Source: Nocardioides humi (GTDB taxonomy: Bacteria > Actinomycetota > Actinomycetes > Propionibacteriales > Nocardioidaceae). Taken from it: a stretch of 64,000 nt of DNA. Every line of letters begins with the position of its first letter. Position 1 is the first letter of the stretch. The DNA is taken from the NCBI RefSeq assembly GCF_006494775.1, contig NZ_CP041146.1, positions 5,946,501-6,010,500 of the forward strand, given 5' to 3'. The notes under the pieces were generated by a model. That model was not told the DNA's origin and ran no database searches. It saw nothing but the letters and a program-made list of their open reading frames with translations. Below are positions 31,921-40,171 of this stretch, one piece after another. A program made the position numbers and the translations under genes.

Positions 31921-32787
31921 ATGGACCTGGGCATCCACTACGCGAGCTTCAGTCACCCCGACCGGGAGCGGCGGCTCGCCGCCCGGCTGGCCGGCACCGC
32001 GCGGATCGCGGACGAGGGCGGCATCTCCCTGTTCACCGTGATGGACCACTACTTCCAGATGGAGGTCTCGGGCGGGCCGTCCGAGCCGATGCTGGAGGGC
32101 TACACGACCCTCGGCTTCCTCGCCGGCCGCACCGAGCGGATCGACCTCGGCCTGCTCGTCACGGGGGTGACCTACCGGCATCCCGGCCTGCTCGCGAAGA
32201 TCGTCACGACCCTCGACGTGCTGTCCGGCGGCCGCGCCTGGCTCGGCATCGGCGCCGCCTGGTACGACCGCGAGCACGCCGGGCTCGGCGTACCCTTCCC
32301 GCCGGTGGCCGAGCGCTTCGAGCGGCTCGAGGAGACGCTGCGGATCTGCGACCGGATGTGGAGCGACGACGACGGCCCGTTCGAGGGCGAGCACTACCGC
32401 CTCGCCGAGACGATCTGCGTGCCACCGCCGGTCCGCGGCCGGGTGCCGGTGATGGTCGGCGGGCAGGGGGAGCGCAAGACCCTGCGCCTGGTGGCCCAGT
32501 ACGCCGACGCCTGCAACCTGTTCACCGGCGAGGGCGTCGACGGCGTGGCCGGCAAGCTCGAGGTGCTGCGCCGCCACTGCGACGAGGCCGGGCGCGACTA
32601 CGACGAGATCCGCAAGACCATCCTGTGGTTCGGCGACCCGGTGGCCGAGCTGGACCGGTTCGAGCGCGAGATGGAGCAGTACGCCGCCCTCGGTGTCACG
32701 CTGGCCGCGCTGATGCCGCCCACCGACGATCCCGAGGCGTGGGCGGCGGCGCTCGTCGAGCAGGTGCTGCCGCGGGTCAGCGGTTGA
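31921..32787 (+). CDS. LLM-class F420-dependent oxidoreductase
   Basis: The 288-residue luciferase-like monooxygenase fold enzyme is of the TIGR03560-type F420-dependent group, with TTLGFLAGRTERIDLGLLVT and a TLDVLSGGRAWLGIGAAWY motif. Such enzymes reduce or oxidise diverse substrates with coenzyme F420. It starts directly after the divergent cyclophilin promoter region. An ABM-family gene follows after 13 bp and may be co-transcribed. Substrate unknown. Confidence 0.88.
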   Translation: MDLGIHYASFSHPDRERRLAARLAGTARIADEGGISLFTVMDHYFQMEVSGGPSEPMLEGYTTLGFLAGRTERIDLGLLVTGVTYRHPGLLAKIVTTLDVLSGGRAWLGIGAAWYDREHAGLGVPFPPVAERFERLEETLRICDRMWSDDDGPFEGEHYRLAETICVPPPVRGRVPVMVGGQGERKTLRLVAQYADACNLFTGEGVDGVAGKLEVLRRHCDEAGRDYDEIRKTILWFGDPVAELDRFEREMEQYAALGVTLAALMPPTDDPEAWAAALVEQVLPRVSG

Positions 32788-32800
32788 TCGGGGTCGCGCA

Positions 32801-33094
32801 ATGATCCTCGAGCACGCCGTCCTGCCCGTCCTGCCCGGCCGGGAGGAGGAGTTCGAGGCGGCCTTCCGCCAGGCGCGACCGATCATCGCGTCCATGCCGG
32901 GCTTCCGCAGCCTGGCCCTGCGCCGGTCGCTCGAGACGCCGAGCCACTACCTGCTGCTCGTCGAGTGGGACACCCTCGAGGACCACACCGAGGGCTTCCG
33001 CGGCTCGCCGCAGTACGACGAGTGGCGGGCGCTGCTGCACCGGTTCTACGACCCGTTCCCGGTCGTGGAGCACTTCGTCGACGTACCCCTGTAG
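32801..33094 (+). CDS. ABM-domain monooxygenase-like small protein
   Basis: The 97-residue single-domain protein is of the antibiotic-biosynthesis-monooxygenase fold (ILEHAVLPVLPGREEEFEAA, YLLLVEWDTLEDHTEGF). Members include quinone monooxygenases and haem-degrading enzymes, and many have no known substrate. It follows the F420 oxidoreductase closely, so an oxidative pathway partner is plausible but unproven. Confidence 0.83.
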   Translation: MILEHAVLPVLPGREEEFEAAFRQARPIIASMPGFRSLALRRSLETPSHYLLLVEWDTLEDHTEGFRGSPQYDEWRALLHRFYDPFPVVEHFVDVPL

Positions 33095-33115
33095 GTCGAT
33101 GGCAGGGTGGGGGCC

Positions 33116-33751
33116 ATGGACGACGACGCCCTGATCATCGACCGCCAGCCCCTGCCCGCCGGCATCCCGGAGCGACTCGCGGCCCAGCTGCGCTTCGTCG
33201 CCGAGGCCGACAAGCTCAAGACCGTGCTGCGCGCCTCGCCCCTGGCCGCCGCCGAGCGCCGCGAGAACGACGCCGAGCACTCCTGGCACCTCGCGCTCAT
33301 GGTGATCCTCCTCGCGGAGTACGCCGACGAGCCGATCGACGTCGGCCACGCCATGAGGCTCGTCGTGATCCACGACCTGGTCGAGATCTACGCGGGGGAC
33401 AGCCCGGTGTTCGTGCCCGGCGCCGACGGCGACCAGCAGGAGCGGGAGGCCGCTGCCGCGGACCGGCTGTTCGGGCTGCTGCCGCCGGACCAGGCGGGGG
33501 AGATGCGCGCCCTGTGGGACGAGTTCGAGGCCGGCCTGACCCCCGAGGCCCGGTTCGGCAAGGCGATGGACCGGCTCGAGCCGATGCTGCTGAACTGGCT
33601 CGCCGGCGGCGGCACGTGGGGGATGCCCGGTGCGTCGGAGGCCGCCGTGCGCGCCCGGGAGGCGGGCGTCGTCGCCGCGTCGACCTCGCTCGGCGACGTG
33701 GCCGGGCTCCTCGTCGACGAGGGCCTGCGCCGCGGATGGATCCGGCCGTGA
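33116..33751 (+). CDS. HD-domain phosphohydrolase (YfbR-like)
   Basis: The 211-residue protein carries the HD-domain metal site in EHSWHLALMVILLAEY and VVIHDLVEIYAGD. It resembles 5'-deoxynucleotidase YfbR and related HD hydrolases that act on nucleoside monophosphates. The ATG at 33116 follows GGGTGGGGG; the GTG three codons upstream is less likely. The stop overlaps the GTG of the DinB-like gene. Confidence 0.87.
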   Translation: MDDDALIIDRQPLPAGIPERLAAQLRFVAEADKLKTVLRASPLAAAERRENDAEHSWHLALMVILLAEYADEPIDVGHAMRLVVIHDLVEIYAGDSPVFVPGADGDQQEREAAAADRLFGLLPPDQAGEMRALWDEFEAGLTPEARFGKAMDRLEPMLLNWLAGGGTWGMPGASEAAVRAREAGVVAASTSLGDVAGLLVDEGLRRGWIRP

Positions 33752-34305
33752 GCGCGCCCGACCGCTGGACCAAGGCCACCGTCCACCCCGACATGTGGCT
33801 CGACGCCGACGACGACCCGCGCGAGGTCGACGGCCCGAGCGCCGAGGGGGAGCGGGCCACCCTGGTCGACTACCTGCGCAACTACCGGCTCACCCTGCTC
33901 CTCAAGTGCGAGGGCCTCGACGCCGAGCAGCTGGCCCGCCGCTCGGTCCCGCCGTCGACGCTCTCGCTGCTCGGCCTGCTCCGCCACCTGGCCGAGGTCG
34001 AGCGCGACTGGCGCAACTGGATCACCACCGGCGACCCCGAGCCCGGCCTGTACGGCGAGCCCGACGGTGACTTCGACGGCGCGGTCGGCGAGGACGACGT
34101 CGTCGCGGCGGCCTACGCCGACCTCGCCCGGGAGCAGGCCGCGACCGACGCTGCGCTTGCTGCCTGGGAGGACCTGTCCGAGCACGTCGGCCGCGAGCGG
34201 ATCGCCGTACGGGACCTGATGGTGCACCGGATCGAGGAGTACGCCCGGCACTGCGGGCACGCCGACCTGCTGCGCGAGTGCGTCGACGGGCGGGTGGGGC
34301 AGTAG
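33748..34305 (+). CDS. DinB-family (DUF664) protein
   Basis: The 185-residue four-helix protein is of the DinB/DUF664 type, with a histidine-containing metal-site pattern (LLRHLAEVERDWRNW, VHRIEEYARHCGHADLLREC). Relatives include mycothiol- and bacillithiol-dependent transferases. The GTG at 33748 overlaps the HD gene stop (GTGA); an in-frame ATG at 33736 is the alternative start. Substrate unknown. Confidence 0.85.
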   Translation: MSAPDRWTKATVHPDMWLDADDDPREVDGPSAEGERATLVDYLRNYRLTLLLKCEGLDAEQLARRSVPPSTLSLLGLLRHLAEVERDWRNWITTGDPEPGLYGEPDGDFDGAVGEDDVVAAAYADLAREQAATDAALAAWEDLSEHVGRERIAVRDLMVHRIEEYARHCGHADLLRECVDGRVGQ

Positions 34306-34427
34306 CGTCGGCGGGTGACTCAGGTCGGCAGCATCGTGCCAGCATGAGGCACGGCGGTGGCGCCTGCAGACCTGCTCGTTCGGGCGGCCCGGCGTGACGC
34401 TCTGCGTACGACCATTGAACGCTTTGG

Positions 34428-34682
34428 CTAGACCACAGAGGGTCGGTCGATCTGCCAGTACCGCAAGCCAACCGCGTCGAAGCGCGACTCCAGCGCCTCC
34501 AGGCCGTCCGTCTCGGCCCAGCCGCCGACCGACGCACAGGACCACACGTCTCCAGCTGCCGCGGGCGCCGCACTGAAGGACCCGGAAATGCGGATTGTGC
34601 TCACGGATCGGGCCGACAGGCCATGTGAAGATGTCGATCGAGCGACCCACGAAGAAGCAGGGACATTGAGGCGTAATGACAT
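34428..34682 (-). CDS. Possible small ORF, unidentified (84 aa)
   Basis: The frame runs from ATG at 34682 to TAG and ends in SRFDAVGLRYWQIDRPSVV. The C-terminal half has codon use like a real gene, while the N-terminal half does not, and a neighbouring frame also looks protein-like (FTWPVGPIREHNPHFRVLQC). It may be the end of a broken gene. No domain is recognised. Confidence 0.25.
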   Translation of the reverse strand: MSLRLNVPASSWVARSTSSHGLSARSVSTIRISGSFSAAPAAAGDVWSCASVGGWAETDGLEALESRFDAVGLRYWQIDRPSVV

Positions 34683-34689
34683 AATGTCA
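34677..34689. promoter_or_regulatory. 13-bp perfect palindrome TGACATAATGTCA
   Basis: Arms TGACAT and ATGTCA surround a single A, about 90 bp upstream of the antitoxin gene, in an AT-rich setting unusual for this genome. Shape and size fit a dimeric regulator site. No target is identified. Confidence 0.35.
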
Positions 34690-34737
34690 CTTATCGGCGG
34701 TTTGACACCACGGATCTCACGGGCCTCCCGAGCACGG

Positions 34738-34759
34738 CTGTAGACGGTCTTGTCTACAG
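34738..34759. promoter_or_regulatory. Antitoxin operator (perfect 8-bp inverted repeat)
   Basis: CTGTAGAC (34738-34745) and GTCTACAG (34752-34759) are perfect inverted repeats with a 6-bp centre, ending 17 bases before the antitoxin ATG. A TACAGT element (34755-34760) could be the -10. This is the standard position for autorepression by a ribbon-helix-helix antitoxin. Confidence 0.65.
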
Positions 34760-34776
34760 TTCGTACGATCGATGTC

Positions 34777-34974
34777 ATGGGTGAGACGACGACGATCCGC
34801 ATCAGCAGGAAGACGCACGCGACGGTGACCCGGCTGGCCACCGAGCGCCACGAGACCATCGACGAGACGGTGAGCCGAGCGATTCGCGCCCTCCGCCAGG
34901 ACTCCATGGCTCGCGACCTCGCGACCGAGCTCACCGACGACGAGACCGCGTGGCTTGATGCTGACGCCGGGTGA
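34777..34974 (+). CDS. MazE-type ribbon-helix-helix antitoxin
   Basis: The 65-residue protein has a ribbon-helix-helix DNA-binding start (ETTTIRISRKTHATVTRLAT) and an acidic C-terminal tail (ELTDDETAWLDADAG) that would wrap the toxin. The ATG at 34777 is preferred over an in-frame start nine codons earlier that lies in the operator region. The end overlaps the toxin start by 17 bases. It neutralises the toxin and represses the operon, by family analogy. Confidence 0.75.
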   Translation: MGETTTIRISRKTHATVTRLATERHETIDETVSRAIRALRQDSMARDLATELTDDETAWLDADAG

Positions 34975-35296
34975 CGTCGTCGACCTCGACCTCGGTGTAC
35001 CCAGCGGGAGCGAGGCAGGGCTCCGTCGGCCAGCGGTCGTGGTGACGGCCGCGCGGGTCTTACGGGGTGGGCCGAACGTGGTTCAGGTCGTGCCATTGAC
35101 CCGCACCGTTCGCCCGAGCGGCGCCGAGGTGATCATCGATCCCGACGAGCTGAATCGTCTCGATGCGAGGTCGTCGGCGCAGTGCCAGCATGTGCGCTCC
35201 GTGGCCACCACCCGGATCCGTGAGCGGACGGGAAATGTCGGTCCGGTGCTTCTCGGCGAGGTGCGCGAGACCCTCGCGCTGCTGCTGGACCTGTGA
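34958..35296 (+). CDS. MazF/PemK-family endoribonuclease toxin
   Basis: The 112-residue protein has the MazF fold pattern: PGDVVDLDLG, RRPAVVVTAARV, VVQVVPLTRT and the arginine/threonine segment VRSVATTRI. Such toxins cleave mRNA or tRNA at short sequences; the cleavage site cannot be predicted. The ATG at 34958 lies one codon after a TTG and inside the antitoxin gene, giving tight coupling. Confidence 0.82.
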   Translation: MLTPGDVVDLDLGVPSGSEAGLRRPAVVVTAARVLRGGPNVVQVVPLTRTVRPSGAEVIIDPDELNRLDARSSAQCQHVRSVATTRIRERTGNVGPVLLGEVRETLALLLDL

Positions 35297-35352
35297 CGAC
35301 TCCGCGTGTTGCCCCACGGAGAAGGTCGAGCGCCACTCCCTAGACTCACCGC

Positions 35353-35945
35353 GTGAGCCAGGCCATCCGACGCGTCGCGGTCTTCTGCGGTTCCAGCCCG
35401 GGCATCGACCCCACTTGGTCACGTCGGTCGTACGACGTGGGCCGGGGGCTGGCCGAGCGCGGCATCGGGCTGGTCTACGGGGCGGGCGGCTACGGCCTGA
35501 TGCGGGAGGTGTCGCAGGGCGCGCTGGACGCCGGTGGCGAGGTGCTCGGCGTGATCCCCGGTCGATGGTCGAGCGGGAATGGGGGCGGTCGGACCTCACC
35601 GAGCTGCACATCGTGGACACCATGCACGAGCGCAAGGCGATGATGGCCGAGCTCGCCGACGCCTTCCTGTGCCTCCCGGGCGGCCTCGGCACGCTGGAGG
35701 AGATCATCGAGGTCTGGAGCTGGCGCCACATCGGGTTCAACGACGACCCGGTCGGCTTCCTCGACGTCGAGGGGTTCTGGACTCCCCTGCTCGATGCGCT
35801 CGGCGGCCTGGTCGACGCCGGCTTCGTACGCCGTGAGGTGCTCGACGACGTCGTGGTGGCCGACGATCTGGACGAGGCGCTCGCCGGGCTCGCGGCCCGG
35901 CGGGGCGCCGCCATCGCGGACAAGCTGCCGAGCGGCGGCAGCTGA
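35353..35945 (+). CDS. LOG-family protein (frame broken by one missing base)
   Basis: This TIGR00730/LOG-type Rossmann-fold protein is related to cytokinin riboside 5'-monophosphate phosphoribohydrolase. The N-terminal part (VAVFCGSSPGIDPTW, YGAGGYGLMREVSQGALD) and the catalytic PGGLGTLEEIIEVWSW motif lie in different frames. One extra C in the run at 35556-35559 would restore GVIPRSMVEREWGR and a protein of about 197 residues. It starts at GTG 35353. The biological substrate in actinobacteria is uncertain. Confidence 0.82.
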
Positions 35946-35946
35946 G

Positions 35947-35993
35947 CCGACGGGGCGCGACGCTGGGCACCAGACCAGCATCGCGCCCGTCGG
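35947..35993. terminator. Bidirectional hairpin terminator
   Basis: CCGACGGGGCGCGACGCTGG (35947-35966) pairs with 35975-35993 (CCAGCATCGCGCCCGTCGG) with one bulge and one mismatch, over an 8-nt loop. It lies between the converging LOG and DUF3224 genes. Confidence 0.7.
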
Positions 35994-36000
35994 GTAGCGA

Positions 36001-36423
36001 TCAGCCGGGCAGCGTGTACTCGATCTCGACGTGGTGCGTGCCGTCCGCGTCGACGACGAGCGACCCGGAGCCGGTGATGCCGACCAGCTCGCCGGTGCCG
36101 CTGTCCGGCACGATCACGAAGTGCTCGTCGTAGCGGTCGGTGCCGCGGGTGGACGCGGCGTGGACGAAGCCGAAGGTCCCGGTGCGCTCGCCCAGGGTGC
36201 CCTCGAAGGACTCGACGGCGGCGTACGAGCCGGCGCCGGTCGCCTCGTTGAGGCCGCCCACGAACCAGGTGACCGAGCGGCCGGCGAGGTCGCCGGCGAA
36301 GGTCTTCACCATGGCGGCCAGGCCGGTAGGCGCGGCGGTCACGGGAACGGCCAGGTCGCCCACGACGGCGGGCAGCTCGACGGGCGTCCAGTCGGAGACG
36401 GTGAAGGTGGCGGCGGCTCGCAT
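36001..36423 (-). CDS. DUF3224 domain protein
   Basis: The 140-residue protein belongs to the DUF3224 (allene-oxide-cyclase-barrel-like) family, with GLNEATGAGSYAAVESFEGT and GTFGFVHAAS conserved. Members are common in actinobacteria and have no known function. It faces the LOG gene across the terminator hairpin. Confidence 0.83.
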   Translation of the reverse strand: MRAAATFTVSDWTPVELPAVVGDLAVPVTAAPTGLAAMVKTFAGDLAGRSVTWFVGGLNEATGAGSYAAVESFEGTLGERTGTFGFVHAASTRGTDRYDEHFVIVPDSGTGELVGITGSGSLVVDADGTHHVEIEYTLPG

Positions 36424-36478
36424 GGAGCGCAGGCTACGCAGGCCCGGGCCGGCGCCGATTGAACGAACCCGACACCGG

Positions 36479-37227
36479 TCAGCGTCCGCCGGACACGTCC
36501 AGCGCCGCCCCGGTCGTGTACGACGACTGGTCGTCCAGCAGCCAGCAGATCGCCGCCGCCGCCTCGGTGGGCGTCCCCGGCCGCCCCAGCGGGACCGACG
36601 GCGCCAGCCGGGCCAGCCGGTCCGGCTCGCCGTTGCGGGCGTGGATCTCGGTGTCGATCAGCCCGAGCCGGACGCTGTTGACCCGGATGCCCTGCCCGGC
36701 GGTCTCCACGGCGAGACCACGCGTGATCGTGTCGACGGCGGCCTTGGCGCCGGCGTAGTCGACGTACTCCCCCGGCGCGCCGAGCACCGCGGCGCGGGAG
36801 GAGACGTTCACGACGGCACCGCCCGCTCCCCCGCGCTCGGTCGACATCCGCCGCACCGCCTCACGGGCGCAGAGCAGCACGCCGAGGACATTGACCTCCA
36901 GCACCCGGCGGATCCGGTCGGCGCGCAGGTCGGCGACCGTGGAGGTGGGCGCCACGATCCCGGCGTTGTTGACCAGGCCGCGCAGCGGGCCGGCCTCGGC
37001 CGGCAGCGACCCGAAGACCCGCTCGACCTGGTGCTCGTCGCTCACGTCGAGCTCGGCCGCGCCGGCCCACACGCCCGCCGCCGAGCAGTCGGCGACCACC
37101 GCCTGCGCGGCGGAGGGATCCGTCCGGTAGGTCACCAGCACGCTCCAGCCGGCCTCGGCCAGCATCCGCGCCGTCGCCGCGCCGATCCCCGGCTGCCTCC
37201 CGTCACCACCGCCAGTCGCCGCTCCAT
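36479..37227 (-). CDS. SDR-family oxidoreductase (frame broken by one missing base)
   Basis: The protein would begin MERRLAVVTGGSRGIGAATA, but the frame breaks inside the nucleotide motif. The + strand C run at 37187-37190 is one base too short. The rest (LVNNAGIVAP, VDYAGAKAAVDTITRGLAVE, DVSGGR at the end) is a typical FabG-like SDR with the YxxxK pair in YAGAK. With the base restored the product has about 249 residues. Substrate unknown. Confidence 0.82.
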
Positions 37228-37259
37228 GCCGCGACGCTATCCCGACCTCGCTCCCCACC

Positions 37260-37721
37260 TCAGTCGAGACAGAACTCGTTGCCCTCCGGGTCGGCCATCA
37301 CGAGGTGGCCGGCGCCCATCGGCGGCTCGGGATCGTGCCGCTCGAGGCGGCGCGCGCCCAGCGCGACCAGCCGCTCGCACTCCGCCTCCAGGGCGGCCAT
37401 CCGCTCCTCGCCCGCCAGCCCGGGCGCGGCCCGGATGTCGAGGTGGACGCGGTTCTTCGCGACCTTGTCCTCGGGGACCCGCTGGAAGAACACCCGCGGC
37501 CCGCCGCCGTCGGGGTCCTCGATGGCGGAGCGCTCGTTGCGCCCCTCCTCGGGGACGCCGATCCGCGCGAGGAACTCGTCCCACGCCGCGAGCGGGTCTG
37601 CGCCGGCGGGCAGGTCGACACCGGGCGGCCCGGGATGGACGTAGCCGAGCACGTCGCGCCAGAAGGACGACAACGCGCGCGGGTCGTGGCAGTCGAAGGT
37701 GATCTGGAGGTCTCGGCTCAT
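37260..37721 (-). CDS. VOC-family (glyoxalase-like) protein
   Basis: The 153-residue protein of the vicinal oxygen chelate fold has SRDLQITFDCHDPRALSSFW at the start, KNRVHLDIRA in the middle and HLVMADPEGNEFCLD at the end. It is of the actinobacterial glyoxalase-like type with no assigned substrate. The ATG at 37721 has an AGGAAGG ribosome-binding site; the frame's long upstream extension is a shadow of helR. It diverges from helR. Confidence 0.85.
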   Translation of the reverse strand: MSRDLQITFDCHDPRALSSFWRDVLGYVHPGPPGVDLPAGADPLAAWDEFLARIGVPEEGRNERSAIEDPDGGGPRVFFQRVPEDKVAKNRVHLDIRAAPGLAGEERMAALEAECERLVALGARRLERHDPEPPMGAGHLVMADPEGNEFCLD

Positions 37722-37783
37722 GCCGACCTTCCTACCGGGAGGCACCGACACTCCTCCTCCCTCTCCAAGGTATAGCGCACAGG

Positions 37784-37818
37784 GGGTCTTGCGGCAAGGC
37801 CCCGGAGAGGGGCAGAAT
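37784..37818 (+). promoter_or_regulatory. Rifamycin-associated element (RAE) and promoter of helR
   Basis: GGGTCTTGCGGCAAGGCCC at 37784-37802 matches the published 19-bp RAE (GGGGCTTGCGGCAAGGCCC) at 18 of 19 positions. Its TTGCGG (37789-37794) may be the -35, with CAGAAT (37813-37818) as the -10 at 18-bp spacing. In other actinomycetes RAEs drive rifamycin-induced resistance genes, including helR. The helR ATG is 38 bases after the -10. Confidence 0.85.
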
Positions 37819-37856
37819 CCCGGGCTCCGGGCCACGAGACAGGCCGCAGACACCCC

Positions 37857-40025
37857 ATGGGAGCTGACGATTTGACCCACGCGACGTCCCGCGCGTTCGA
37901 CCTCCACGACCACCCCGCCAAGGCCGATCCGGCGCTCATCGCCGCCGACGAGGCCCACTTCGCCGCCATCGAGACCAGCCTCGCGCGCACCGTCGCCGAG
38001 CTCGAGAACCGGCTCGCCGACGTACGACGCCAGCCCGGCGGCACCGGGCAGGAGGCGATGGACCGCGACCTCGAGGTGCACCGGCTCGGCACCCGGCTGA
38101 GGGCGCTGCGCCGCTACCGGCTCGACCTCTGCCTCGGCCGGATGACGTACGACGGCACCGGGGAGGTGGTCCACATCGGCCGGTTCGGCCTCACCGACGC
38201 CGACGGCCGGCGGCTCCTCGTCGACTGGCGCTCCCCCGCCGCCGAGCCCTTCTTCGGCGCCACCCACGGCAACCCGATGGGCCTGGCCGCCCGGCGCCGG
38301 TACCGCTGGACCGCCGGCCGGGTCACCGACTACTGGGACGAGGTCTTCACCGGAGCCGACACCGCCAGCCCCGCCCTCGACGACCAGTCCGCGTTCATCG
38401 CCAGCCTCGGCAGCAGCCGCTCGGAGCGGATGCGCGACGTGCTCGCCACCCTCCAGGCCGACCAGGACGCCATCATCCGGGCGGGCAGTCGCGGCACCCT
38501 CGTCGTCGACGGCGGCCCCGGAACCGGCAAGACGGTCGTCGCCCTGCACCGCGCCGCCTACCTGCTGTACGCCGACCCGCGACTCGCCGACGGCCGCGGC
38601 GGCGTGCTCTTCGTCGGCCCGCACGAGCCCTATCTCGCCTATGTCGCCGACGTGCTGCCGAGCCTGGGCGAGGAGGGCGTGCTGACCTGCACGGTGCGCA
38701 ACCTCGTCGCCGAGGGCGCGAGCGCGGTCGAGGAGACCGATCCCGAGGTGACCCGGCTGAAGACGGACGCGGCCATGGTCGGCGCCATCGAGCCCGCGGT
38801 GCGGCTCTACGAGGAGCCGCCGACGGAGGGCATGGTGGTCGAGACCGACTGGTCGGAGGTCTGGCTGAGCGCGAGCGACTGGGCCGAGGCGTTCGGGGCG
38901 CCGGACCCCGGGACGCCCCACAACGAGGCCCGGGACCAGGTCTGGGACGCGCTGCTCGACATCCTCGTCGACAAGCACGACGAGACCGACGTGAGCCCCG
39001 AGCAGGTACGACGCTCCCTGCGGCGCAACGCCGACCTCGTGGACGCCGTGAACCGGGCCTGGCCGATGATCGAGCCGACCGACCTGGTCGGCGACCTGTG
39101 GGAGGTGCCGGCGTACCTGCGCCACTGCGCGCCCTGGCTCTCCCCCGACGACGTGCGCGCGCTGCGGCGTACCGCTCCCCAGGCGTGGACCGTCGCGGAC
39201 CTCCCCCTGCTCGACGCCGCCCGGGCCCGCCTCGGCGACCCGGAGGTCGCGCGCACCCGGCGCCGCCGTGACGCGGCCGCGGCGGCCGAGCGGGAGGAGA
39301 TGGACCGCGTGGTCGACCACCTGATCGCCACCGACGACTCGGACATGATGATCATGTCGATGCTGCGCGGGGCCGACCTGCGCGGCGCCCTCGCGACCGA
39401 CGCCGGGGTGCCCGCGGCCGACCCGGACCGGTATGCCGGCCCGTTCGCCCATGTCGTCGTCGACGAGGCCCAGGAGCTCACCGACGCGGAGTGGCAGATG
39501 CTGCTGCGCCGCTGCCCGTCGCGCAGCCTCACCGTCGTCGGCGACCGCGCGCAGGCCCGGCACGGCTTCGCGGAGCCCTGGACCGAGCGGCTGGAGCGGG
39601 TCGGTCTGCACGACATCACCAGGGCCGAGCTGACGATCAACTACCGCACGCCCGCCGAGGTGATGGACGCCGCGGCGCCGGTGATCCGCGCGGTGCTGCC
39701 CGACGCCAATGTGCCGACCTCGGTGCGCAGCACCGGCGTCCCCGTCCGGTACGGCGACCGGGCCGACCTCGCCGGGATCGTCGACGACTGGCTGGCCGCG
39801 CACGCCGAGGGCACGGTCTGCGTGATCGGCGATCTCACCTTCGCCAACGCCGCCCGGGTGCGCTCCCTCGACCCGGTCCACGCGAAGGGACTGGAGTTCG
39901 ACCTGGTGGTGCTCGTCGACCCCGACGCGCTCGGGACCGGCATCGAGGGCGCGGTCGACCGCTATGTCGCGATGACCCGGGCCACCCAGGAGCTGGTGGT
40001 GCTCAGAGATTCCGCAGGTAGGTGA
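37857..40025 (+). CDS. helR: RNA polymerase recycling ATPase HelR (HelD family)
   Basis: The 722-residue protein is a HelD-type UvrD/Rep-like helicase. A helical N-terminal arm (residues 1-110) leads to a 1A domain with Walker A GGPGTGKTV near residue 219. Later motifs are VVVDEAQELTDAEWQ, LTINYRTPAEVM and VAMTRATQELVVL. HelR removes rifamycin-stalled RNA polymerase from DNA and gives rifampicin tolerance in Streptomyces. The RAE upstream strongly supports this subtype. The last codons and stop (RDSAGR, then TGA) lie inside the left arm of the palindromic element at 40001-40171. Confidence 0.9.
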   Translation: MGADDLTHATSRAFDLHDHPAKADPALIAADEAHFAAIETSLARTVAELENRLADVRRQPGGTGQEAMDRDLEVHRLGTRLRALRRYRLDLCLGRMTYDGTGEVVHIGRFGLTDADGRRLLVDWRSPAAEPFFGATHGNPMGLAARRRYRWTAGRVTDYWDEVFTGADTASPALDDQSAFIASLGSSRSERMRDVLATLQADQDAIIRAGSRGTLVVDGGPGTGKTVVALHRAAYLLYADPRLADGRGGVLFVGPHEPYLAYVADVLPSLGEEGVLTCTVRNLVAEGASAVEETDPEVTRLKTDAAMVGAIEPAVRLYEEPPTEGMVVETDWSEVWLSASDWAEAFGAPDPGTPHNEARDQVWDALLDILVDKHDETDVSPEQVRRSLRRNADLVDAVNRAWPMIEPTDLVGDLWEVPAYLRHCAPWLSPDDVRALRRTAPQAWTVADLPLLDAARARLGDPEVARTRRRRDAAAAAEREEMDRVVDHLIATDDSDMMIMSMLRGADLRGALATDAGVPAADPDRYAGPFAHVVVDEAQELTDAEWQMLLRRCPSRSLTVVGDRAQARHGFAEPWTERLERVGLHDITRAELTINYRTPAEVMDAAAPVIRAVLPDANVPTSVRSTGVPVRYGDRADLAGIVDDWLAAHAEGTVCVIGDLTFANAARVRSLDPVHAKGLEFDLVVLVDPDALGTGIEGAVDRYVAMTRATQELVVLRDSAGR

Positions 40026-40171
40026 CGCCCGCTGCGCGCCGCGATACGCGCGCGCTGGCGGCGTTGGCGTCGCTCGATGGGCGGACAAGCACGACTTCGC
40101 TCCGCCGCCTTGCCATCACACGCGTCTCACGACGCTCGCGACGCCGTCGCCTACCTGCGGAACCTCTCAGC
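40001..40171. repeat. Palindromic intergenic element, copy 2 (conserved core, locus-specific arms)
   Basis: A 27-bp arm at 40001-40027 (containing TTCCGCAGGTAGG) is repeated in inverse at 40145-40171 with 24 of 27 matches. The core has GCGTTGGCGTCGCTCGATGG (40061-40080, 17 of 20 to copy 1), CGCCTTGCCATCACACGCG (40106-40124) and GACGCTCGCGACGCC (40131-40145, identical to copy 1). The arms have no similarity to those of copy 1. It overlaps the end of helR and the end of the converging oxidase-like gene. Confidence 0.78.

Larger units (their letters stand above)
34306..34776. other. Lower-GC intergenic patch upstream of the toxin-antitoxin pair
   Basis: This stretch of about 470 bp has lower GC and irregular codon structure compared with its surroundings. 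It holds a weak minus-strand ORF, a 13-bp palindrome and the antitoxin operator. It looks like a remnant of laterally acquired DNA brought in with the TA module. Nothing else is recognised. Confidence 0.4.

Noticed and set aside
37260..40088. 942-codon open frame on the minus strand opposite helR
   Set aside because: Only its last 153 codons (VOC protein) look like a protein; the rest is a GC-driven shadow of helR with low-complexity residues.
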